NCBI GenBank assembly: GCA_050735975.1
Contig: JBOHVS010000183.1
Span: forward strand, 1 to 33,073
Reading direction: 5' to 3'
Length of the DNA: 33,073 nucleotides
Source: DATMBL01 sp050735975
Lineage (GTDB): Bacteria; Desulfobacterota; Binatia; UBA9968
Translations under genes and position numbers: made by a program
In this document: positions 12,443 to 19,666 of the stretch, piece after piece
How positions within the stretch are numbered: position 1 is the first letter of the stretch
Layout: each line of letters begins with the position of its first letter
The notes under the pieces: generated by a model
The model's input: only the letters and a program-made list of their open reading frames with translations
Database searches by the model: none
What the model was told of the DNA's origin: nothing

Positions 12443-14689
12443 ATGAAAAGCGTCAAGATCATCGTTTTAGCGGCAGCGGTGATTGCCGTCGTGGCGGTCT
12501 TTTTCTCCCTGCCGGTCCGTGAATGGTTTATGCAGTTTGAAGGTTACGTGCGGTCCCTGGGAGCCATCGGCCCGGTAATAGTGGCGCTGGCTTACGTCTT
12601 ATGCACCGTGTTTTTCATACCGGGAAGCGCCATTACCATCGGCTCGGGGACCCTCTTTGGGCTGAAAACCGGTTTTTTGGTCGTCCTTGTTGGCGCCAAT
12701 CTAGGCGCGCTCTGCTCTTTCTGGCTGGCTAGGACTTTTCTGCGCGAAAAGGTCGCCCGATGGGCGGCAGCGAATCCCAAATTTGGTTCGCTGGACCGGG
12801 CCATCGGCAGGCAAGGATTCAAGATGGTTTTGCTCACACGGTTGAGCCCGGTTTTCCCCTTCGTTTTACTGAATTACTTTTTGGGTCTGACGGCGGTCCG
12901 CACGGGTTCTTATGCTCTGGCAAACCTGTTGGGCATGCTGCCGGCTACTTTCCTCTTTGTATACATAGGCGCGGCGGCGCGCGACGCGATTGCCGGACAA
13001 ATGGATGCTTCAGCGGGGTTTTACCAGCAGATCTTGAAGTACGTGGGGCTCTTGGCAACCGTCGCGGTGGTCGTGATCGTTACGCGCATCGCGCGAAATG
13101 CCATGCGTGAAGCCGCGCAATTGAACGGCAGTGGTTTAGAAACGCCTCGTTTGAATGAGAATCACAAACCGACTCCGTTCGAGGCGATGATGCTCGTCAA
13201 TGACCCGCACGACCGGCAGCTGATCGACAACTGTCACCCGCCGCGTTGGGTGAATCCCCAGCCTTCAGGAAAATATAATCTCCTAGTCCTGGGCGCGGGA
13301 ACGGCAGGGCTCGTGAGTGCCGCGGGCGCAGCCGGGCTCGGCGCCAAGGTTGCCTTGATAGAACGCAATCTCCTCGGTGGAGATTGTTTGAATGTAGGCT
13401 GTGTGCCTTCCAAGGGCGTAATCCGCGCGGCGCGAGCGGTCTTCGAAGCGCGCAATGGCACGGGGTTTGGCGTGCTCTCAGCAGCGAGCACCAATGTTGA
13501 TTTTTCCGCCGCTATGGAACGGATGCGTAAGCTGCGTGCCGGCATCAGCGCCCACGACTCCGCGGAGCGCTTCCGTAAACTCGGCGTGGACGTGCATATC
13601 GGTCATGGCCGATTTGTCGGGCCGTCGAGTATCGAAGTCGATGGCAAGCGGCTCGAATTCAATCGTGCGGTCATTGCTACCGGCGCAAGAGCAGCCGAAC
13701 TTCCGATACCCGGACTGGCTGAAGCCGGCTATTTCACGAACGAAACCATTTTCACTCTAACAGAGTTGCCGCGCCGCATGGCTGTTATCGGCGCTGGCCC
13801 CATCGGTTGCGAGTTAGCTCAATCATTTCAACGCTTCGGCAGTCAGGTGACCGTAATCACAGACGGCGCAGAGATTCTGCCCAAGGAGGACCGCGATGCG
13901 GCGGCTATCCTTCAAAAACAAATGGATCGCGAAGGAGTGCGAGTTGTCACACGCGGTAGCGTCCAACGGGCGAGCTCTACCGCAGCCGGCAAACGGCTTT
14001 CGGTAGCGGTTGACGGCAGTACTCAAGACGTTGAGTGTGATGCGATCCTCGTATCGGTGGGACGACAGCCGAATCTAGAAGGGTTGGGCTTGCATGAAGG
14101 GGGGATTAAATTCACTCGCAGCGGAGTGCTCGTCAATGACCGGATGCGGACTTCGAACCCGCGGGTCTATGCCGCGGGTGACATCTGCTCGCGGTACAAA
14201 TTCACCCACGCCGCCGATGCCATGGCCCGTATCGTCATCGCCAACGCGCTCTTTCTCGCAAGGCGGAAGGTCACCGACCTCGTCATCCCGTGGTGCACCT
14301 ATACAGATCCTGAAATTGCCCACGTCGGTTATTATGAAAAAGACGCTCGGGCGGCGGGATTCGACGTGGTGACGATAACGGAGTCGATGAACCATGTGGA
14401 TCGCGCGATTCTCGACGGCGAAGATGAAGGCTTTGCGCGTGTTCACTACGACAAGAAGACCGGGAGGATCTTGGGCGGGACTTTGGTCGCGCGTCATGCC
14501 GGTGAGATGATCAGCGAGTTGACCTTGGCAATGGTTACGAAGCAAAACGTGGGGATTTTATCCTCGACGATCCATTCTTATCCGACACAAGCCGAGGTGC
14601 TGCGCAAGATCGGCGACGCCTATATGAAAACGAAGCTTACTCCGACGGTGAAGAAACTATTTGAGAAATGGTTGGCCTGGCGACGGTGA
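12443..14689 (+). CDS. TVP38/TMEM64 (DedA-like) membrane domain fused to FAD disulfide oxidoreductase
   Basis: The 748-residue protein has two parts. Residues 1-225 form a SNARE-associated/TVP38-type membrane domain with about six helices and the family block VFFIPGSAITIGSGTLFGLK, FWLARTFLREKV and TRLSPVFPFVLLNYFLGLT. Residues about 275-748 are a pyridine-nucleotide disulfide reductase of the mercuric reductase/lipoamide dehydrogenase type. They hold the FAD site LLVLGAGTAGLVSAAGAAGL, the redox pair C315-LNVG-C320 (GGDCLNVGCVPSK), the NAD(P) site AVIGAGPIGCELAQSF, VYAAGDICS and a dimer domain with HSYPTQAEVLRKIGDAY. There is no N-terminal HMA domain or C-terminal Cys pair, so it is not classic MerA. 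A membrane-bound reductase acting on arsenic or thiol substrates is plausible; the substrate is unproven. Confidence 0.85.
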   Translation: MKSVKIIVLAAAVIAVVAVFFSLPVREWFMQFEGYVRSLGAIGPVIVALAYVLCTVFFIPGSAITIGSGTLFGLKTGFLVVLVGANLGALCSFWLARTFLREKVARWAAANPKFGSLDRAIGRQGFKMVLLTRLSPVFPFVLLNYFLGLTAVRTGSYALANLLGMLPATFLFVYIGAAARDAIAGQMDASAGFYQQILKYVGLLATVAVVVIVTRIARNAMREAAQLNGSGLETPRLNENHKPTPFEAMMLVNDPHDRQLIDNCHPPRWVNPQPSGKYNLLVLGAGTAGLVSAAGAAGLGAKVALIERNLLGGDCLNVGCVPSKGVIRAARAVFEARNGTGFGVLSAASTNVDFSAAMERMRKLRAGISAHDSAERFRKLGVDVHIGHGRFVGPSSIEVDGKRLEFNRAVIATGARAAELPIPGLAEAGYFTNETIFTLTELPRRMAVIGAGPIGCELAQSFQRFGSQVTVITDGAEILPKEDRDAAAILQKQMDREGVRVVTRGSVQRASSTAAGKRLSVAVDGSTQDVECDAILVSVGRQPNLEGLGLHEGGIKFTRSGVLVNDRMRTSNPRVYAAGDICSRYKFTHAADAMARIVIANALFLARRKVTDLVIPWCTYTDPEIAHVGYYEKDARAAGFDVVTITESMNHVDRAILDGEDEGFARVHYDKKTGRILGGTLVARHAGEMISELTLAMVTKQNVGILSSTIHSYPTQAEVLRKIGDAYMKTKLTPTVKKLFEKWLAWRR

Positions 14690-14699
14690 GAGAGACTCT

Positions 14700-14748
14700 C
14701 CCTTCGATCGAAACAAGGATTTCTCGCTGCGCTCGAAATGACACAAGA
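14700..14748. repeat. Short interspersed repeat-like segment
   Basis: The gap after the fusion gene contains a segment whose reverse strand, if translated, gives CHFERSEKSLF. This signature is seen in a widespread class of short intergenic repeats of the CTCGCTGCGCTCGAAATGAC type. No second copy occurs in this window. It is non-coding, and the assignment rests on pattern memory only. Confidence 0.35.
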
Positions 14749-14798
14749 GATTAAATGGATATGGCAGTTCCGTTATTGAACAAGTCAGAAGGATCATT

Positions 14799-15659
14799 GT
14801 GAAACGAATAGCAAGCAGTCGTTTTGAATTCACTTTATTCGCTGTCATTGCGCTCGGCCTATTTTTGATGGCAACGACGTTACAGGCCGCCCCTAAAGCG
14901 GAGCTTTGGCCAAAGTGGCAAAAGCATGATCCGGCGAGCACGCAGAAAATCGATCATAGCCTGTGGGACAAGTTTCTCAAGAAATATCTCATCGCGCCGC
15001 ACCCCTCGGGTATCAACCGGGTGCGCTACGCAGCGGTCGCCGAAGAGGATCGGAAGTCGGTAAAGCTGTACCTGCAGAACCTTCAGGCCGTACCGATTTC
15101 CAATTACAACCGGCCGCAACAGAAGGCCTACTGGATCAATCTCTACAATGCCCTTACGGTCGAAGTCGTGTTAGCGCGTTATCCGGTGACGTCTATCAGA
15201 GACATCAACATCTCTGCGGGATTGTTCGTAAAAGGGCCGTGGCGAGCGAAGCTGCTCACAATCGAAGGCGAAAAGCTTTCGCTCGACGACATCGAGCACC
15301 GCATTCTCAGACCGATATGGACGGACAATCGCATCCATTATGCCGTCAACTGCGCCAGTCTCGGCTGCCCCAATTTGCAAGCCGTTGCTTATACTGCGGA
15401 AAATACCGACCAGCTTTTAGAACGCGGAGCCAGGGAATACATCAACCATCCGCGTGGATTCGCCATGAACAAGGGCAAGCTGCGCGTTTCCAGCATCTAC
15501 GTCTGGTTTAACGACGACTTCGGCGGCAGCGCCGAAGGGTTGATGGAACACTGGCGAAAATATGCCGAACCATCGTTGTCCAATAGGCTGCAAACCTACA
15601 GCGGAGGATTGGAGCACGATTATGACTGGCGTCTCAACGGCACGGAACAGGCACCTTAA
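14799..15659 (+). CDS. DUF547-family protein, exported
   Basis: The 286-residue protein starts at GTG 14799 (AGAAGGA 5 nt upstream). Residues 6-31 are a signal peptide or anchor (FTLFAVIALGLFLMATTLQA, then APKAE), with a signal peptidase I-like AxA site at the end. The mature part is a DUF547 domain: YWINLYNALTVEVVLARYPV, IRDINISAGLF, LSLDDIEHRILRPIW, IHYAVNCASLGCPNLQ and FNDDFGG. The biochemical role of DUF547 is not known. The family recurs in arsenosugar gene clusters, and here it lies between the reductase fusion and the glycosyltransferase genes. Its conserved Cys residues (NCASLGCP) invite a role in thiol or metal binding, which is speculative. Confidence 0.85.
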   Translation: MKRIASSRFEFTLFAVIALGLFLMATTLQAAPKAELWPKWQKHDPASTQKIDHSLWDKFLKKYLIAPHPSGINRVRYAAVAEEDRKSVKLYLQNLQAVPISNYNRPQQKAYWINLYNALTVEVVLARYPVTSIRDINISAGLFVKGPWRAKLLTIEGEKLSLDDIEHRILRPIWTDNRIHYAVNCASLGCPNLQAVAYTAENTDQLLERGAREYINHPRGFAMNKGKLRVSSIYVWFNDDFGGSAEGLMEHWRKYAEPSLSNRLQTYSGGLEHDYDWRLNGTEQAP

Positions 15660-15672
15660 CGAAAGGACAAAG

Positions 15673-16362
15673 TTGACATCCCAGATGCGAATTTCGGTGA
15701 TCATCCCGGTCTTAAACGAGGAAAAAACCATCCGAGCCGCAGTCGGGGCGGTAACTTCGCTCCGCCCGCATGAAGTGATCGTTGTCGACGGCGGCAGCAC
15801 CGATCGCACGCGCGAAATCTGCGCGGAGCTTGGAGCGACTCTCTTGGCTTCGCGGCCGGGTCGCGCGCTGCAGATGAACCAAGGCGCGCGCCGTGCGAGC
15901 GGCGATGTTCTGCTGTTTCTCCACGCCGATACCCGGTTACCGCTCTCGGCTTTTGATGACATTCGCGCGGCGCTGAAAAACCCGCGGAGCGTAGGCGGTC
16001 GTTTTGACGTGAAGCTGGACAATGACCGCTGGTTGTTCAGGATAGTCGGCGTCATGATCAGCTTGCGCTCCCGTCTGAGCCGCGTGGCGACCGGGGACCA
16101 GGGTATCTTTGTACGGCGTGAGGTATTTGAGCGTATCGGAGGCTATCCCGAGGTCCCCTTTATGGAAGATATTGCCTTCTCACGGGCTCTCAAGCGAACG
16201 GGTAGGGTCGCCTGTCTCAGGAGCCGTGTCATCACTTCCGCCCGACGCTGGGAGATGGAAGGGGTGGGACGGACGATCATGAAAATGTGGACGTTAAAGT
16301 CGCTCTATCTGCTGGGTGTTTCCCCGCTTCGACTGAAGCGCTTCTATGGCGATGGCCGCTAA
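15673..16362 (+). CDS. Arsenosugar-type family 2 glycosyltransferase (TIGR04283 family)
   Basis: The 229-residue protein has the GT-A fold of small family 2 transferases: ISVIIPVLNEEKTIRAAVGA, HEVIVVDGGSTDRTREIC, a metal-binding segment LLFLHADTRLP, an acceptor region GDQGIFVRREVFERIGGYPE, and PFMEDIAFSRALKR. This short form (TIGR04283) is named for its regular presence in arsenosugar loci and probably joins or modifies the sugar of the arsenic compound. TTG 15673 is chosen because AAAGGA lies 5 nt before it; ATG 15685 (MRISV) is the alternative. It follows the DUF547 stop by 13 nt and overlaps the next gene by 17 nt, so translation is coupled. Confidence 0.88.
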   Translation: MTSQMRISVIIPVLNEEKTIRAAVGAVTSLRPHEVIVVDGGSTDRTREICAELGATLLASRPGRALQMNQGARRASGDVLLFLHADTRLPLSAFDDIRAALKNPRSVGGRFDVKLDNDRWLFRIVGVMISLRSRLSRVATGDQGIFVRREVFERIGGYPEVPFMEDIAFSRALKRTGRVACLRSRVITSARRWEMEGVGRTIMKMWTLKSLYLLGVSPLRLKRFYGDGR

Positions 16363-17032
16363 CGCGCTCGTGATCATGACCAAGGCTCCGGAGGCCGGGC
16401 AAAGTAAAACCAGACTGGTTCCGCCGCTCTCCTACGAGGAGGCCGCCGGCCTCGCACGGGCGCTGTTATTAGACCAATTCCGTAACCTGGCGAAGTTCTC
16501 CGCCGCGCACTTGTTCACTGCTTTCACGCCGAAGACGTCGGCCCGCTTCTTTGGGGGTTTTGGGCCTCAAGGGTTCTCTTCTTTTCTCCAGCAAGGTGAA
16601 ACGCTGGGTGAGCGCATGCGACATGCGTTCGAGTATCTTTTCGGCCGCAATTTTCACAATGTTATCTTGATCGGCGGTGATCTTCCGACTGTTCCTCTGG
16701 CGTTCTTTGAGCAGGGCTACGCTTCGCTCGACCGGGCTGAATCTGACGTTGTTCTCGGGCCCAGTCTTGACGGGGGTTATTATCTCATTGGCATGAATCG
16801 CTTGATTCCTGAAATCTTCGAAGGAATTATCTGGAGCCGCAACGACGTCCTCAGCCGGACAACCGAGAAGCTTGCCGGCCTCCGAATAAATTACGAGCTT
16901 CTTCCTTTTTGGTATGATATCGATACGCTGGAGGATCTTGAGCGTTTGCGGTCACAGCGAGATTTTGGGGACGATGTGATGAAAAACACCATGGCTCTAT
17001 TGCATGAGTTTAGACGTACAGGCAGACTGTAA
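16346..17032 (+). CDS. TIGR04282 (DUF2064, CofC-like) nucleotidyl/glycosyltransferase
   Basis: The 228 residues show ALVIMTKAPEAGQSKTRLVP, the family's nucleotide-binding start with the catalytic KTRL, then GETLGERMRHAFEYLF, VILIGGDLPTVPLAFF, VLGPSLDGGYYLIGM and FWYDIDTLEDLERL. This is the DUF2064/CofC-like family regularly paired with the preceding glycosyltransferase in arsenosugar loci. The related CofC transfers nucleotidyl groups, so activation of a sugar or glycerol phosphate is likely. It starts inside the preceding gene at ATG 16346; ATG 16352 is also possible. It is the last gene of the locus, and a hairpin spans its stop codon. Confidence 0.87.
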   Translation: MAMAANALVIMTKAPEAGQSKTRLVPPLSYEEAAGLARALLLDQFRNLAKFSAAHLFTAFTPKTSARFFGGFGPQGFSSFLQQGETLGERMRHAFEYLFGRNFHNVILIGGDLPTVPLAFFEQGYASLDRAESDVVLGPSLDGGYYLIGMNRLIPEIFEGIIWSRNDVLSRTTEKLAGLRINYELLPFWYDIDTLEDLERLRSQRDFGDDVMKNTMALLHEFRRTGRL

Positions 17033-17048
17033 TTGAAGCCCTGTACGT
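17014..17048 (+). terminator. Terminator-like hairpin after the arsenosugar operon
   Basis: A perfect 9-bp stem, ACGTACAGG at 17014-17022 and CCTGTACGT at 17040-17048, encloses a 17-nt loop that holds the stop codon of the preceding gene. A T/A-rich stretch (TTAAATAATTCTTAA) follows. The stem is only moderately GC-rich and the U-tract is broken, so termination may be partial. Confidence 0.4.
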
Positions 17049-17146
17049 TTAAATAATTCTTAACTTTGGCTTAATCCTGCCGATTTTCAACTACGCAGTC
17101 CGTCATCCGGTTTGCTACCGTAACGACGGGCAGGAGATTTTTCTCT

Positions 17147-19195
17147 ATGCAAGAGCAACTTGATGAGTTGTGCATTAACAGCATCCGCATGCTTTCTGTC
17201 GATGCTGTTGAAAAGGCGAAGTCAGGTCATCCCGGCGCTCCGATGGGGCTCGCTCCAACGGCTTATGTTCTTTGGACTCGTTTCCTTAAACACAATCCGA
17301 AAAATCCCGGATGGATGGATAGGGATCGCTTCGTCCTCTCCGCCGGGCACGGTTCCATGCTGCTCTACAGCATGCTGCATCTGACCGGGTATGACCTGCC
17401 GTTGGACCAAATCAAACAGTTTCGGCAGTGGGAAAGCCGAACGCCGGGCCATCCTGAGCGCGAGCTAACTCCCGGGGTGGAGGTCACCACCGGACCGCTT
17501 GGCCAAGGGTTCGGCAACGGTGTCGGCATGGCAATCGCGGAGGCTTATCTGGCGGCGCGCTACAATCGCCCGGGCTTCGAGATCGTGAATCACTACACGT
17601 ACGCAATCGCCAGCGACGGCGATTTGATGGAAGGTGTGGCGGCGGAAGCCGCCAGCCTGGCGGGACACCTGCGATTGGGTAAATTGATCTATCTCTATGA
17701 CGATAATCGAATTTCACTCGCCGCTTCGACGGATCTCACCTTCACAGAGGACGTCGCCAAAAGATTCGAAGCCTACGGCTGGCACACACAGTCGGTGGAG
17801 GATGGCAATAACGCGGGCGCTATTGAGAAGGCCATAGGTGCCGCTCGGAGCGAAACGGGCCGGCCCTCACTTATCTTACTCCGCACACACATCGCTTACG
17901 GCTCGCCCGGAAAACAAGATAGTTTCGAGGCGCACGGCGCTCCCTTGGGTGAGGCGGAGGTAAAGCTGACAAAGCAAAAGCTTGGCTGGCCACTGGATCC
18001 GCCGTTTCACCTTCCGGAGGAAGCTCTGGCCCGTTTTCGCGAAGCGGTGGGCCGGGGTCAAAAAGCCGGAGCGGAATGGAACGAGAGATTTTCCGCGTAC
18101 GCGCGGAAGTTTCCTGAGCTGGCAAAAGAACTGGAGCGAGCGGTGCGCGGCGAACTTCCGGAAGGCTGGGACGTGGCTATTCCTGAATTTCCCGCGGATC
18201 CAAAGGGACTGGCCACTCGTGCGGCATCGGGGAAAATTCTCAACGCTATAGCGCCGAAGCTGCCGACATTGATCGGGGGCTCGGCGGACTTGAATCCGTC
18301 CACCTATACGGCGCTGCAGAAGCTGGGCGATTTTGAAAGTCCTCAGAGGGACTTCCAGAACAGTCAGGGGGCGGCGGGCGGGGGGTGCAACTATGCAGGA
18401 CGCAACTTGCATTTTGGCGTGCGCGAGCACGGGATGGGCGCAGCGCTGAACGGTATGGCGGCCCACGGCGGGATCATCCCCTTCGGCTCGACCTTCCTGA
18501 TCTTCTCCGATTATATGAGGCCATCAATACGGCTCGCCGCGTTGATGGAGCTGGGCGTGATCTACGTTTTTACGCACGACAGTATCGGGCTTGGCGAAGA
18601 CGGGCCGACGCACCAGCCGATAGAGCAACTGGCCGCTTTACGCGCCATACCTCGACTGGTCGTCATACGTCCCGGCGACGCCAATGAGACCGCGGTGGCA
18701 TGGCGGGTGGCCATCGAAACCCGGGACCGTCCGGTCGCGCTGGTATTGTCGCGGCAAAACGTGCCAACCCTCGATCGGCCCCAGTTTACGGTGGCCGAGG
18801 GACTTCGGCGCGGCGCTTATGTGCTGGCTGATCCGCCTGAAGGCAAGCCCGATGTCGTTTTGATCGGCACCGGATCGGAACTGTCTCTGGTTGTCGCCGC
18901 AAGGCAAAAGCTGCTTGAGCGAAGGCTTAAAGCGCGCGTCGTTTCGATGCCGAGCTGGGAACTGTTCGATGCCCAGCCGCGAGAGTATCGCGAGTTCGTA
19001 CTGCCACTGTCCGTTCGGCGGCTTGCCGTCGAGGCGGCTCTGCCGCTCGGCTGGCATCGCTACGTCGGCGACGGCGGGGACGTAATCGGCGTGGAACGTT
19101 TCGGCGCTTCGGCACCCGGTAACGTCGTGATGGAAAAGTTCGGTTTTACAGTAGATCACGTGGTGGAGCGCGCTCTGGCGCTACTGGAGAGATAA
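17147..19195 (+). CDS. tkt: Transketolase
   Basis: The 682-residue protein is full length. It carries the N-terminal KAKSGHPGAPMGLAPTAYVL, the TPP-binding motif SDGDLMEGVAAEAASLAGHL through LIYLYDDN, the pyrimidine domain with the catalytic Glu in FGVREHGMGAALNGMAAHGG, and SIGLGEDGPTHQPIEQLAAL. It transfers two-carbon ketol units between sugar phosphates in the non-oxidative pentose-phosphate pathway. It is the first gene of the sugar-phosphate operon, with AGGAG upstream of ATG 17147. A small insertion just before the catalytic segment (QRDFQNSQGAAGGG) lies in a usually variable loop. Confidence 0.96.
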   Translation: MQEQLDELCINSIRMLSVDAVEKAKSGHPGAPMGLAPTAYVLWTRFLKHNPKNPGWMDRDRFVLSAGHGSMLLYSMLHLTGYDLPLDQIKQFRQWESRTPGHPERELTPGVEVTTGPLGQGFGNGVGMAIAEAYLAARYNRPGFEIVNHYTYAIASDGDLMEGVAAEAASLAGHLRLGKLIYLYDDNRISLAASTDLTFTEDVAKRFEAYGWHTQSVEDGNNAGAIEKAIGAARSETGRPSLILLRTHIAYGSPGKQDSFEAHGAPLGEAEVKLTKQKLGWPLDPPFHLPEEALARFREAVGRGQKAGAEWNERFSAYARKFPELAKELERAVRGELPEGWDVAIPEFPADPKGLATRAASGKILNAIAPKLPTLIGGSADLNPSTYTALQKLGDFESPQRDFQNSQGAAGGGCNYAGRNLHFGVREHGMGAALNGMAAHGGIIPFGSTFLIFSDYMRPSIRLAALMELGVIYVFTHDSIGLGEDGPTHQPIEQLAALRAIPRLVVIRPGDANETAVAWRVAIETRDRPVALVLSRQNVPTLDRPQFTVAEGLRRGAYVLADPPEGKPDVVLIGTGSELSLVVAARQKLLERRLKARVVSMPSWELFDAQPREYREFVLPLSVRRLAVEAALPLGWHRYVGDGGDVIGVERFGASAPGNVVMEKFGFTVDHVVERALALLER

Positions 19196-19197
19196 AG

Positions 19198-19656
19198 ATG
19201 CGGGTTGCCATCGGCGCGGACCACGCCGGTTTTGAGCTCAAACAACAACTCGCAGCGTACCTGCGCGAACTTGGGCACGAAGTGATCGACACCGGGACGA
19301 CAAGCAGCGAACCTGTAGACTATCCTGACTTTGCCGAGGCCGTGGGTACCGCATTGCGAAACAATGAGGCGGAGCGCGGCGTGCTCATCTGCGGCAGCGG
19401 TGTCGGGGCGTCGGTTGCGGCCAATAAGCTGCCGGGCATACGCGCGGCGCTTTGTCATGATACCTATTCGGCGCGGCAGGGAGTCGAGCACGATGATATG
19501 AACGTACTGGTCCTGGGCGCGCGCGTTATCGGCCTTGAATTGGCTCGCGAGCTGGTGAAGGTCTTTCTGGCGGCGAAGTTTTCCGCCGAGGAACGGCATC
19601 GTCGCCGCCTCGAAAAGATCAAGGGTTTGGAGAAGCGCTACGGAAAATCAAGATAA
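19198..19656 (+). CDS. rpiB: Ribose-5-phosphate isomerase B
   Basis: The 152 residues include MRVAIGADHAGFELKQQLAA, the active-site base Cys at C65 in GVLICGSGVGASVAANKLPG, the HDTYSARQGVEHDDMNVL segment and VIGLELARELVKVFL. This is the RpiB/LacAB fold, which interconverts ribose-5-phosphate and ribulose-5-phosphate. It begins 2 nt after the transketolase stop, with its Shine-Dalgarno (GGAGAGA) inside that gene, so the pair is tightly coupled. The tail of about 10 basic residues is slightly longer than in short RpiB proteins. Confidence 0.95.
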   Translation: MRVAIGADHAGFELKQQLAAYLRELGHEVIDTGTTSSEPVDYPDFAEAVGTALRNNEAERGVLICGSGVGASVAANKLPGIRAALCHDTYSARQGVEHDDMNVLVLGARVIGLELARELVKVFLAAKFSAEERHRRRLEKIKGLEKRYGKSR

Positions 19657-19666
19657 GGAAGCGGTC

